Assembly (NCBI RefSeq): GCF_000018405.1
Contig: NC_009943.1
Location: 995,001-1,059,000, forward strand
Direction of reading: 5' to 3'
DNA: 64,000 nucleotides
Origin: Desulfosudis oleivorans Hxd3
GTDB lineage: Bacteria > Desulfobacterota > Desulfobacteria > Desulfobacterales > Desulfosudaceae
The translations under genes were made by a program, and so were the position numbers. Shown one piece after another: positions 1 through 8,547 of this stretch (positions within the stretch are counted from its first letter, which is position 1; each line of letters begins with the position of its first letter). Under the pieces are notes generated by a model. It saw only the letters and a program-made list of their open reading frames with translations. It searched no databases and was not told the DNA's origin.

Positions 1-29
1 CTCATGAGCGGGGTCCTCGCCACAGAAGG

Positions 30-338
30 TTACACAACAACCACGGAATTTTCACAGTTTCCGTATTCACTACGCACATATTTATCAGCTTCCCAGTCAT
101 TTTCCCATACTTTTTCGTCCATCAGGTAACGAAACTGGTACTCTTTGCCGGTCTTCAGGTTGAGCGTCAATGTGAAGTCCCCGTTTTTCAGTTTCTTCAT
201 GGGGGAGTCGGTCACGCTCCAGTGGTTAAAATCCCCGGCGAGGTTGACGGTTTTTGCCCCCATGGATGCCTTTCCAGGCACCCGAAAGGTCACCTTGCAC
301 ATTTTTTTACCTTTGAGGTACTGCTTTTTCATGCTCAT
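30..338 (-). CDS. Stand-alone CBM48-type glycogen-binding protein
   Basis: A 102-residue protein made almost only of an AMPK/isoamylase-type carbohydrate-binding fold. The segment AGDFNHW, followed by a hydrophobic strand pattern and YQFRYLMD, is the CBM48 signature, with the aromatic residues that stack on alpha-glucans. The start is the ATG at 338, which has a strong GGAGGA Shine-Dalgarno about eight bases upstream; a longer reading frame to 458 has no homology in its first 40 residues. There is no signal peptide, so it is probably cytoplasmic. It lies downstream of, and on the same strand as, the glycogen debranching enzyme, which suggests a role in glycogen handling or in tethering proteins to glycogen. 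Family assignment is from sequence; the role is inference. Confidence 0.85.
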   Translation of the reverse strand: MSMKKQYLKGKKMCKVTFRVPGKASMGAKTVNLAGDFNHWSVTDSPMKKLKNGDFTLTLNLKTGKEYQFRYLMDEKVWENDWEADKYVRSEYGNCENSVVVV

Positions 339-690
339 TTTGCTCCTCCGTAAAACGGGTTGATATTCGGCACTGTTCCCGGCAAAAGCCGGTGACAGGT
401 TCAATCTATAATTGAAAGCAAAATCGGTGCCAACGCAATACGCAGTATTATTCGGCATCTGCGTGATGGTTTGTTTAACGTATTGTAAAAAAACCGTTAG
501 CTGGAGTTCTGAAGACCTCCCGGAGTCGAAAACAGCGGTGCGTCAGGAACAGCAGAGTGATGAAAAATTTTACAGAGTGAACATATCCTTGCCAGGCAGA
601 TCGTGGAAAACCGGAACAAACTCCTGCAAAGCGACATAACCCCCGTTTTGTAGAACCCATCTTACAACCGGAAAAAATTTTTTTCAAGCC
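339..690. other. Non-coding gap, nothing recognised
   Basis: No reading frame with family character and no clear terminator or promoter. The MITE-like element follows at 691. Confidence 0.5.
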
Positions 691-817
691 TGATGGCTTC
701 GTAAAAAGCCCAATCTCTGCGTTGCGCTGCACCCCTCGTCACTGCGACGTACGACAAGTACGCCTCATTCCTCGGGATTTGCGACGCCTTGATCTTGACC
801 TTTTTACTTTGCCATTC
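691..817. repeat. MITE-like dispersed repeat, full copy
   Basis: An element of about 125 bp with imperfect inverted ends: ATGGCTTCGTAAAAAG at the left and CTTTTTACTTTGCCAT at the right. Its body includes GCGTTGCGCTGCACCCCTCG. The left two thirds recur, inverted, at 53936-54012. It carries no coding capacity of its own. Similar elements are common in Desulfobacterota genomes (recollection, not searched). Confidence 0.8.
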
Positions 818-849
818 CAAATAGCCTTTTTACGGGAACATCAAGCTTG

Positions 850-3800
850 CTAGGCCTGTAAAAGTCGCCATACCCGCAGCCATTCGGAAGCCCCCCAGGC
901 CTGGGCGTCGCATCCCCGATGGGTGTGGGGCCAGTCGCCGTCGACAATTTCCGGAAAGTGGCCCACGCATCCGGCGCGCAGCAGTTCCAGGCTGCCGCTC
1001 ATCAGTGCCCGGGCTGTTTTCTTTCCCGGCTGCCCGTACACCATGGCCCAAGCCTCGCAGTAGGCGGGAAAGGGCCAGGTCCAGGCCGTGCCGTTGTGGT
1101 AGGCGGGCTTGCGGCGGGTGTCTTCGTCGCCGGTGTAATGGCCCTGGTAGGGGTAAAAAGGATCGTTGAGCCGTCTTCCGTGGTGAACAACTTCCAGGGG
1201 CCGGGCCACCGGCGCGTCGGTCAGGCTGCGAATGGCGCCGGGCACCAGCAGCACCTGGCAGGCATCCAGAATGGAGGCGGCAAGGGCCGTGTCCGAAACC
1301 GCTCCCAGGGTAATGGCAAAAAGCTGGTTGGGCCGAAGGGCATCGTCGGGCGCGGCGGTTTCCGGGGGTTCACCGGTCCGGGCGTGAAGACAGTCGGCAA
1401 GATACCCCTGAGGCAGCACAAACTTTTGAGTGATGGCCTCTTTTACCCGGCCTGCCAGGTCTTTCCAGTTGTTGCGGCCCGACGGGTCGATGGCGGCCAG
1501 AAAGGCCAGGGCCGCGTGCCACAGGGCCTGAATTTCAATGCAGTATCCCTGCCGGGGGGTGGCGGCCGGAAAATCGGTGTCCATCCAGGTAAAATGGGCC
1601 GGGCTGTAAACAAGGCCGGAGGCCGGATCCACGCGAATGCCGTTGGGGGTGCCGCTGACATAGGCCTCGCCGATGGAGACCAGCACCTCGGCCAGGGTCC
1701 GGTCCCCGCAGGGTTCGGACAGAACGTTTTTGTCCGGATGGCGGTGGACCAGGTCGGCGCAGGCCGTGATAAACCACAGGGGCGCGTCCGACGTGTCCCG
1801 GTTGCCGGCATTGTCGCCGGCGATCATGTTGGGCAGGGTGCCGCGCTCTTCAAACCGGCCGAACTGCTTTAGTACGGCCAGGGCCTCAGGGATCATGTCC
1901 GCGGCAATCAGCCCCCGGGTAAAGATCAGCGAGTCCCGGCCCCAGTCCAGAAACCAGGGATACCCGGCGATAACCGACAGAAAAGGCGTGCGGTGCACCA
2001 CGTAGGCATCAAGGGCGGTTCGCGCCAGTGTTTCCGCGGCAACCCCGGACGCGGCGGGTTCATGGGCCGGCAAGGCAGGCGTATCGGCCGTCTCTTTGGC
2101 CGCTGTTTCCGCGGATGCGGTCAGGTGGGCGCTTTGTCCGCCCTCAAGAGGGACAAAGATATAACCCGGGCTGAACAGGTCAGACGACGGGTCCATGCCC
2201 CGGTCGGCCTCCAGGGGCCGGTGTACCATGTAGTACCACTCGGGCTCGGGCACAAAGGTACCGCCCGCAACCGTCAGGGTCAGGCGCCGTTCCGGGGCCG
2301 GGGCAAAGACAAATCCGTCGGCCAGGGCCGTGACGGCCGCCGGCCATGCATGCTCCGGCCCGGCAAAGGCCTTGGTGGTTTGGTGAAAGTTCCGGTCCTC
2401 GATGTCGGGCCGCAGGATCAGGCGAATCGGTGACGGGTCGGCCAGCTTTTCCGGGTGGTCGCCGGCGGGCCGGCGGTCAAAGGTGATGTCGGTCCGGTTT
2501 TCACCCGGCACCATGGCAACGGTGATCATCAGGTCAATGTTCTGTCCCTGGCCGGTGGGCACCTTGAAAGTCCAGACCCCCCGGTTGTTCTGATACGCAA
2601 ACGTGTCCAGGCAGTCAAAGCAGATTTTCTGGGAGTAGCCCTGGAACACGACCCAGGCCCGGCAACGGGTAAACAGGATGCGCCGGTCTTCGGGAAAATC
2701 GGGACTCAGGTTGGCCCCCAGCAGGGCGTCGTATTTGCTGGCCAGCCTTCCCCACCACGCGTGGGCCCGGCACATACCGCCCCGGCCGTTGGTGGACAGC
2801 AGCAGGTGGTTGCCGCCGGCCAGGTCGGTGCGGGTGAAAGTTGTTGAAACCACGGGATCAGGCGTGTCGCGCAGAAAAAGCAGGTGCCCTTCGGCATGGC
2901 GGTTTTCCTGTTTTTCATACACCACCAGGTGGATCGTCCGCCGGGCCGGTGCCGCGGGTTCCGGCCACGGCGCAAACAGGGCAAAAAAGGTGCCGTCCGC
3001 CGCCGGCAGGCTCTCTTCGCGTCCAACGGTTTTTCGGCCGGCCGGCCCGGTTTCCGACACCGTGGCACAAAAGGGGGCCGGGGCCGAAACCAGCAGGAAA
3101 TGGCCGGGCGGCACCATGACCTCCCGCCGGGTGTCAACAGGCCACTGCCAGCGCACCACCCGGGGTTCATCGCTTTGCGGGTTCAGAAGGCGGCAGCAGG
3201 CCGCCGGGTCTTTGGCCAGTTGCCGGCCCAGGCCGGCCAGGTCAAGGTCGGCCACGTTTACCGTGTTGTGGTAATGGCAGAAGATATCCAGGACCTTGGC
3301 CCGCAGCCGCTGGTCCAGAATTCTCGACGGAATAAAAGAGAGGTCGTCCGGTTGCTGCAGCAGTTGCAGGTCGTTGCCGTCGGTGGTCAGGCACACCACC
3401 TGCCCCGGCACCAGTTCGCAGGTATGCCGGGAGCCTTCCACGGCCACCGCAAAAGGGGCTTGGGTTAAAAGGTCGATGTAATCGGGGCCGGTAAAGTCCG
3501 GTGGCGCGGTCCATTCGCAGGGTGTGGGGTGCCGGTCGTCCAGGTTGGCCGCCACTATCAGGGCCTTGCCCGACGGCACGTGGCGGCGCAGCAGGACCAG
3601 GTGGTTGCCCGGCCCCTGGCCGATCAGGTGCATCTCCACCTTTTCAAAAAAGGCCGGATGGGTGCGCAGCAAAAGGTTGAGCCGCCGGATACGGTCGGCC
3701 TGGTTTTCCGGGTTGCCCCAGTTCAGGGAGCAGGCGTCATGGACATTGATTTTGACCGTGGCCAGCCACTCCACGCCGTTGGCAAAACCAAAACCCCCGT

Positions 3801-5151
3801 GGTGCGAGGCCAGGGCGCACAGGGCCGTGCGCATTTTCGCCCACACGGAGGACCGGGCCGCCAGGCGGTTGTTGTCGTGGGTCTCGGCAAAGTGAACGGC
3901 CAGGCCGTCGGTCCGGGAGATGTCGATGGTTTCCGGCAGGTAGTGTTCGATCTGTGCCCGGTCGTAGTTCTGGAACAACTCCGAGTAGGCCCAGTTGAAA
4001 TCGGCCCGGTTGAGCAGGTCCCGGGTCACCGATATCTTGCCGCCCAGTCCTTCTAAAAAAAAGATCGTGTCCGGGTACTGGTCCCGCACCGCGGCAATGA
4101 TATAGGTCCAGGCCGGTACCGGGATCATGTATCCGGCGTCGCACCGGAACCCGTCCACACCCCGGCGGCACCATGCCAGAAACAGATCGGCCACATACTG
4201 CCACAACTCTTTTTTTGAATAGTCCAGGCTGGTCAGGTCACTCCAGGTGACGCCCCAGGCCCCGGGCACCTGGATTTCGCCGTCATGGTCCCGCTTGAGC
4301 CATTCGGGGTGGGTCTCGTGCAGGGTGGCGGCCCATCCGGTGTGATTGACCGCGATGTCAAGGATCAGCTTCGCGTGGCGGGCGTGTATGGCGTCCACCA
4401 GTTCGGCGAACTGCTCCAGGGGCGTGGCCTTTGGGTCAAACACGGCCAGAGCCGGGTCCACCCCGGTAAAGCTCAAGGCCGCGTAGGGGCTGCCGAACCG
4501 GCCCATGCGGCCGTAGGTGGTGGGCGTGGGGTGAATGGGCAGCAGGTGAATCACCCGGCACCCCAGCACGCCGGTGATAAAATCCAGATGGCTGATCAGG
4601 TCCCGGAAGGTGCCGGATTTGGGAATCACGGTATAGTCTTTTTTGTCCAGCAGTTCGACGCAGGCCGCGTCGTGCGCGTCCGGCTGCCCGGCCCCGCTCT
4701 TGTTGGGGCCGAACTGGCGCACAAAGGCGTTGTAGATGATGTTGGCACAGCAGGTGTCGGCCGGCCCCACGTTGATCTCCGTGTCAGGGCCTTCCGGCCA
4801 TACCGGAATCGTCTCCCCGGCGGCCATGAAAAAGCACTTGGCCTCAAAATGGCCCACCTCGGCCAGGGGCAGCGTGATGGAAAACCGGGTGCCGGTCTCC
4901 CTGGTCATGGGAACATCAAACCACTCTTTGCCAAGGGGGGGGATATCGGCTTCCACCGCGTCGATCACGGCCCGCCGCACCATGGCGCCGTGGCCGATGT
5001 CGGTGCGGATCCATGCGCCACCCTCGGCCGGTTCAGACAGCTCCAGCACAAAGGTCACGGTATCGCCCCGGAACCGCAGCATGCGGGAGCCGGGAGCCGG
5101 CTGCTGAGAAAGGTGGAGTGTGTCGGTCATGGCGGAGCCGGTGCCTTTCAT
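850..5151 (-). CDS. Bifunctional glycogen debranching enzyme (GH13 + GH133)
   Basis: A 1433-residue protein that should both transfer malto-oligosaccharides (4-alpha-glucanotransferase) and hydrolyse the alpha-1,6 branch (amylo-1,6-glucosidase). The GH13 domain at about residues 180-480 has all four motifs: DIAVNH (265-270), GFRCDAG with nucleophile D338, FFLEGLGG with acid E367, and AETHDNN with H425/D426. The last 350 residues carry the GDE C-terminal (GH133) signature, for example TLPNMIAGDNAGNRDTSDAP, and end in a glucoamylase-like fold. The size and order resemble eukaryotic-type two-activity debranchers rather than the short GlgX. The start at 5151 is the longest; an in-frame ATG at 5130 is an alternative, and neither has a strong ribosome site. 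The CBM48 protein lies downstream. Confidence 0.93.
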   Translation of the reverse strand: MKGTGSAMTDTLHLSQQPAPGSRMLRFRGDTVTFVLELSEPAEGGAWIRTDIGHGAMVRRAVIDAVEADIPPLGKEWFDVPMTRETGTRFSITLPLAEVGHFEAKCFFMAAGETIPVWPEGPDTEINVGPADTCCANIIYNAFVRQFGPNKSGAGQPDAHDAACVELLDKKDYTVIPKSGTFRDLISHLDFITGVLGCRVIHLLPIHPTPTTYGRMGRFGSPYAALSFTGVDPALAVFDPKATPLEQFAELVDAIHARHAKLILDIAVNHTGWAATLHETHPEWLKRDHDGEIQVPGAWGVTWSDLTSLDYSKKELWQYVADLFLAWCRRGVDGFRCDAGYMIPVPAWTYIIAAVRDQYPDTIFFLEGLGGKISVTRDLLNRADFNWAYSELFQNYDRAQIEHYLPETIDISRTDGLAVHFAETHDNNRLAARSSVWAKMRTALCALASHHGGFGFANGVEWLATVKINVHDACSLNWGNPENQADRIRRLNLLLRTHPAFFEKVEMHLIGQGPGNHLVLLRRHVPSGKALIVAANLDDRHPTPCEWTAPPDFTGPDYIDLLTQAPFAVAVEGSRHTCELVPGQVVCLTTDGNDLQLLQQPDDLSFIPSRILDQRLRAKVLDIFCHYHNTVNVADLDLAGLGRQLAKDPAACCRLLNPQSDEPRVVRWQWPVDTRREVMVPPGHFLLVSAPAPFCATVSETGPAGRKTVGREESLPAADGTFFALFAPWPEPAAPARRTIHLVVYEKQENRHAEGHLLFLRDTPDPVVSTTFTRTDLAGGNHLLLSTNGRGGMCRAHAWWGRLASKYDALLGANLSPDFPEDRRILFTRCRAWVVFQGYSQKICFDCLDTFAYQNNRGVWTFKVPTGQGQNIDLMITVAMVPGENRTDITFDRRPAGDHPEKLADPSPIRLILRPDIEDRNFHQTTKAFAGPEHAWPAAVTALADGFVFAPAPERRLTLTVAGGTFVPEPEWYYMVHRPLEADRGMDPSSDLFSPGYIFVPLEGGQSAHLTASAETAAKETADTPALPAHEPAASGVAAETLARTALDAYVVHRTPFLSVIAGYPWFLDWGRDSLIFTRGLIAADMIPEALAVLKQFGRFEERGTLPNMIAGDNAGNRDTSDAPLWFITACADLVHRHPDKNVLSEPCGDRTLAEVLVSIGEAYVSGTPNGIRVDPASGLVYSPAHFTWMDTDFPAATPRQGYCIEIQALWHAALAFLAAIDPSGRNNWKDLAGRVKEAITQKFVLPQGYLADCLHARTGEPPETAAPDDALRPNQLFAITLGAVSDTALAASILDACQVLLVPGAIRSLTDAPVARPLEVVHHGRRLNDPFYPYQGHYTGDEDTRRKPAYHNGTAWTWPFPAYCEAWAMVYGQPGKKTARALMSGSLELLRAGCVGHFPEIVDGDWPHTHRGCDAQAWGASEWLRVWRLLQA

Positions 5152-5261
5152 GTGGAAAACGGGGACGTCCTTAAATAATTCAATAACTCATTCTGTAAGC
5201 TGAAAATCATTCTCCGGATATTCGGGTGGCATGATACTCATCCCTCTCTCCTTGTATTTGG

Positions 5262-5395
5262 CGGTCTCCCCTTATTTAAGCCATGGCCGCACTATAGCGA
5301 CGGCAACGCCCTGATGTCAAGAAGAAGGGGGCTTGCCTGTTTGTCCGTCACTCTTCGATTTCGGTTCCGATCCCGATAGCGATTTCGATGAGGTA
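5262..5395. repeat. Direct repeat, copy 1 (flanks the SH3-PilZ gene)
   Basis: The segment containing ACTATAGCGACGGCAACGCC, GATGTCAAGAAGAAG, GCTTGCCTGTTTG and a CGATTTCGGTTCCGATCCCG tract is repeated with few changes at 6930-7060 in the same orientation. The two copies flank the gene at 5806-6876 and the repeat block before it. Confidence 0.8.
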
Positions 5396-5580
5396 GCGGA
5401 AGCCTTCAGGCTTCCATAGAAAGATCGGTGGTCAGTGTCCTCTGCCGTATGGCGACCTGAAGGTCGCCGCTACATTTGATAAACTGCCGGGTGCCACGGG
5501 CGAACCGAAGGTTGCCCGTGAGGTGCCGGACATGAACGAAACACGGGCAAGCTGGCGCTTGGCCCGTGGCACCCATCAAA
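5388..5580. repeat. Cluster of REP-like hairpins
   Basis: Several near-perfect hairpins: GGAAGCCTTCAGGCTTCC, GGCGACCTGAAGGTCGCC and a longer one built on GGGTGCCACGGGC at 5490 and GCCCGTGGCACCC near 5560-5575. A GCCCGTGCCACCCA unit of the same kind recurs near 11818. Non-coding. Confidence 0.75.
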
Positions 5581-5619
5581 AGTCGGTGGTTTAAAGGCGG
5601 ACCGGACGCCATTGATGGT

Positions 5620-5803
5620 TTTATCGCCCGTTGCGGCGCAGCCGAGCGCGGGTGGGTTTTCCGGAAAAAGCGGGCAGGCTGTTTGAGCACCGCCGCAGGT
5701 GGGCGAGTTCCTGCCCGCGCCGGAAAACCTGCTTGCGCGAGGGCAGTCACGCCTGCGGCGTGATTCTTTTGGTACTTTTCTTGCCGCCAAGAAAAGTACG
5801 GCG
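5620..5803. repeat. Repeat element ending in a 12-bp perfect hairpin
   Basis: A GC-rich, non-coding stretch with nested inverted repeats: GCAGGTGGGCGAGTTCCTGC, TCACGCCTGCGGCGTGA, and GTACTTTTCTTG/CAAGAAAAGTAC at 5772-5799. The last hairpin lies just past the stop of the minus-strand gene ending at 5806 and could also act as its terminator. Related sequences recur between genes in many proteobacteria (recollection). Confidence 0.65.
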
Positions 5804-5805
5804 CC

Positions 5806-6876
5806 TTATTTCAGGCTTCTGATAAAGGTCTTGGCTTCTCCCTCGCTGTCGAATCGCCGTTTTTCAACCACCCCGTCCCGGTTAACGGCAACCGTAGCGG
5901 AAACGACCTCCCCCTCTTTGTTTCGTTCCTTGAACAGTTTGACACCGGCCTCTTTGAATCGGACGGCGATTCCATCCGGTTCGGTACGGATAATGACGGC
6001 ATTCATTCTGATATAGCCCTGTATGGCCTGAAACGGATAATTCATTACCAGGTTTTGACCAACGGAAAAGCGCTTTTTGGTTTCAATAAACGCACCCCCC
6101 ACACTGATGTCTTTGATAACGCCCAAATACGCCTGATTTGCAAGAACAAACTCCACACGCACGAGCCCGGGTACGCGTGTGTGCTCTCTTTTTTCTTTGG
6201 CATCATCCGGATTTTTATAAATATTTTCAATAGTGTGTCGAAGGGCCTCAACCTGCCCGGCCGTATTGACGATCTCTTTTTCCATCTTTATTCTTCGGCG
6301 GGCATACAACAGGACAAGACAGGAAAGTACAACAGATATCAGTACCGCCACAGACCCAATTAAAACACTCAGCCCGCTATACCGGCCAATGCTGTCCGCA
6401 CTGTTTATGGCCGGTTCTGCCGACGTTTTCGTGTCCGTTTGCAGTGTCTTAACAACTGATAAAATTTCCTGAAGGGATTGTTGAACAAGCGGGTCTTCTT
6501 CTTCTGCTTCCAGAGCGCTTTTGGCCGCTACCCCTGGCGTTGGCCCTGTGGCGATTGAGCGTTCCAATGGGAATGCCGTTTCGGGCGCTGCATTTTCAGT
6601 AATTTTTACATACTTTTTGTACGCCCATCCTTTGTATCCATACCTCTCTTTTTCGTAAACAACCTGGTACCAGTCGTTTGTTTCCTGCGTTATGATAACT
6701 TTTTGACCGGCTGCCAGGGTCTCCATCCATTGTCCGTTCAATCCCGGAGATCTTCTCAGCTTGACCTCGGTCGTCACCTCACCCATTTGGACATCACCGG
6801 CATGCGCGATTCCCATACAAAGACCAATGCACAATAAAAAAGGTAAAAATGAAATACCTGCTCGTTTGTCAGTCAT
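5806..6876 (-). CDS. Secreted SH3 - transmembrane - PilZ protein
   Basis: A 356-residue protein. The start at 6876 is chosen because a signal peptide follows directly (LPFLLCIGLCMGIAHAG), with GAGGA upstream; a longer open frame to 7257 runs into repeat DNA and has no homology. After the signal peptide comes a bacterial SH3-like domain at about residues 27-90 (VKLRRSPGLNGQW, then WYQVVYEKERYGYKGWAY), a linker, a single transmembrane helix near 165-190, and a cytoplasmic PilZ domain at about 230-310 with RVPGLVRVEF and DISVGGAF. PilZ domains bind c-di-GMP through an arginine-rich motif and DxSxxG; the first arginine motif (REHTRVP) is present. It may link periplasmic binding to c-di-GMP sensing. 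The function is unknown. Confidence 0.82.
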   Translation of the reverse strand: MTDKRAGISFLPFLLCIGLCMGIAHAGDVQMGEVTTEVKLRRSPGLNGQWMETLAAGQKVIITQETNDWYQVVYEKERYGYKGWAYKKYVKITENAAPETAFPLERSIATGPTPGVAAKSALEAEEEDPLVQQSLQEILSVVKTLQTDTKTSAEPAINSADSIGRYSGLSVLIGSVAVLISVVLSCLVLLYARRRIKMEKEIVNTAGQVEALRHTIENIYKNPDDAKEKREHTRVPGLVRVEFVLANQAYLGVIKDISVGGAFIETKKRFSVGQNLVMNYPFQAIQGYIRMNAVIIRTEPDGIAVRFKEAGVKLFKERNKEGEVVSATVAVNRDGVVEKRRFDSEGEAKTFIRSLK

Positions 6877-6929
6877 TCTGGAGTCCTCAGGTTTTTGGGA
6901 CAGGAAGGATGCATATCCCCCTCCCCTGT

Positions 6930-7060
6930 AATCGGTGTTTCCCCTTTCATACGCCATGCCGCAACTATAGCGGCGGGAACGCCTTGATGTCAAGAAGAAG
7001 GCGCTTGCCTGTTTGACCGTGGGTCTTCGATTTCGATCCCGACAGCGATTTTGATGGGCA
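6930..7060. repeat. Direct repeat, copy 2
   Basis: Same-orientation copy of 5262-5395, sharing AACTATAGCGGCGGGAACGCC, GATGTCAAGAAGAAGG and CTTCGATTTCGATCCCGAC. It is followed at 7070-7097 by a short GAGCAC tandem tract. Confidence 0.8.
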
Positions 7061-7105
7061 GTGCGGGGACGAGCACGAGCACGAGCAGGAGTACGGTTGC
7101 GGGTG

Positions 7106-7591
7106 TTAGCCCGGCGGATGGGCCGGCCTTTGGAACCAGGGCGGCTCGGGCCGTTTGGTCCACCGGGCAAAGCGGGATTTTTCGCCGTTGTAAAAGGCCC
7201 GGTAGGCCCGCACCGGGTTGTTGGCAAACCGGTAGGTTTCGGGCATGGCCTGGACAAAGGGGGTCAGGCCCCGGCGACGGTAGGTCATTCCCTCCAGCGC
7301 GTGGATCACCAGGGCCGAGGCATGGTCCTTTTCTTTTTCAAACCGGAAGCGGAATTCGTTGTTAAGTTCCAGGGCCATGGATTTTAACCACAGAAAATTA
7401 TCAAAGGATGCGTCCACCCACAAAACACAGGGGTGGTTGTGGTGGGTGGGCCGGTAGGGGGTTTTATATCCGCGCTTGCTCAGGCTGGTGCAGAGCATCT
7501 GGGCGCTTTCCAGGATCATCTTGACCACATGCTGGTCGCAGTGGTACCGGGCGCATTTTTTCACGTTCCGGTCCAGCACAAAGATGTTCAT
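7106..7591 (-). CDS. Conserved hypothetical protein
   Basis: A 161-residue soluble protein starting MNIFVLDRNV and containing YHCDQHVVKMILE and RPTHHNHPCVLWV. I recognise this His/Cys/Asp-rich pattern as recurring in conserved bacterial and phage proteins of unknown function but cannot name a family. The HxxD and THHNHP residues could form a metal site (inference). It is the last gene of the zupT-kefB-esterase run: its ATG overlaps the stop of the esterase (ATGA), so translation is probably coupled. The C-terminal proline-rich tail reaches into repeat-bordered DNA. Confidence 0.75.
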   Translation of the reverse strand: MNIFVLDRNVKKCARYHCDQHVVKMILESAQMLCTSLSKRGYKTPYRPTHHNHPCVLWVDASFDNFLWLKSMALELNNEFRFRFEKEKDHASALVIHALEGMTYRRRGLTPFVQAMPETYRFANNPVRAYRAFYNGEKSRFARWTKRPEPPWFQRPAHPPG

Positions 7592-8547
7592 GTCGCTGCT
7601 CCGGCAGCGGCCAAGTCGGTCGCCTCAATGAACCGGGCCATGGTCTTCCGGGCTTCGGCGGCCTGGGGAATAAAAGGGGCCGCCATCCAGACATGAAACA
7701 TGTCCGGCCACTCTTCATAAAAGATTTTCACTCCGGCGGCCTCGGCTTTTTTCTTGAGTTCCCGGCAGTCAGGCGCAAGGATTTCGGCGGTGCCGCAAAG
7801 CAGCAGGGTCGGCGGCAGCCCGTCAAAATCGCCGTGAATAGGGGAGAGCAGCGGATCTGTGGGGTCATGACCGGCGGCATAGGCGGAGCTGATGGGAATC
7901 AGTGCCCCGGTGGCCAGAAAGGGGTCGTTCTTTACAGCCGCGATTTTTGGGTTGGAAAGAGTGATGTCCAGCCAGGGCGAAAGCAGCACCAGCCGGGAGG
8001 GCGGGGGCAGGTTTTCGTCTTTTATCTTCAGGGCCGTTGCCAGGGCAAGGCCTCCGCCGGCCGAATCGCCCAGAAGGCAGATGTCGGCGTACCGGTTTTG
8101 AAAATAACGATACGCTGTCATGGCATCATTGATGGACCCGGGAAAGGGGTGTTCCGGGGCCAGGCCGTAACGGACCACGGCAACGGTTATGCCGGTATCC
8201 CGGGCCAGTTCGGCCAGCATGGGCCAGTGAAACCGGTTGGGCCCGCAGACGTAGGCCCCGCCGTGAAGGTAGAAGATCAGACGGTCTTTGTGCGTCAACC
8301 GATTGGGTGTGATCATCGTGCAGGCCACGCCATCGCCGGCGGAGATCTCTTTCAGCAAGCATCCTTTTACCTGACGGGGAGACGGGTGTTTTTTGTCCCG
8401 CAGCCGCAGCCAGGCAATGTTCCATGCCGGAGAGCGGTCCGTGGCAAAGGCAAAGGCGGGCCGGAAAAAGAGAAACAGAAACAGTTTGATGACAGCCAGG
8501 GGCACCCGGGAGAAAAAAGGGTCGCGGGGACGGGTGCCGGTATTCAT
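7588..8547 (-). CDS. HSL-type alpha/beta hydrolase (esterase)
   Basis: A 319-residue carboxylesterase of the hormone-sensitive lipase family. The oxyanion motif is YLHGGAYVCG and the nucleophile elbow is GDSAGGG. The acid probably lies in EILAPD and the catalytic histidine in DMFHVW near the C-terminus. A hydrophobic N-terminal stretch (VIKLFLFLFFRPAFAFA) could be a membrane anchor. Substrates are probably short-chain acyl esters; the natural one cannot be read from sequence. Start and stop overlap its neighbours by four bases on both sides, so it is inside a tight operon with kefB and the small hypothetical gene. Confidence 0.9.
   Translation of the reverse strand: MNTGTRPRDPFFSRVPLAVIKLFLFLFFRPAFAFATDRSPAWNIAWLRLRDKKHPSPRQVKGCLLKEISAGDGVACTMITPNRLTHKDRLIFYLHGGAYVCGPNRFHWPMLAELARDTGITVAVVRYGLAPEHPFPGSINDAMTAYRYFQNRYADICLLGDSAGGGLALATALKIKDENLPPPSRLVLLSPWLDITLSNPKIAAVKNDPFLATGALIPISSAYAAGHDPTDPLLSPIHGDFDGLPPTLLLCGTAEILAPDCRELKKKAEAAGVKIFYEEWPDMFHVWMAAPFIPQAAEARKTMARFIEATDLAAAGAAT

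Noticed and set aside
919..1872. Long plus-strand open frames opposite the debranching enzyme
   Set aside because: Low-complexity Gly/Arg/Val-rich translations typical of GC-rich antisense frames; the minus-strand gene has all GH13 and GH133 motifs.
5620..5803. Structured RNA gene in the hairpin-rich repeat
   Set aside because: Hairpins repeat elsewhere as interspersed elements and no promoter or RNA family feature was seen.
7070..7097. GAGCAC tandem units as a possible CRISPR or VNTR
   Set aside because: Only a few six-base units, no spacers; part of the simple-sequence edge of the direct repeat.
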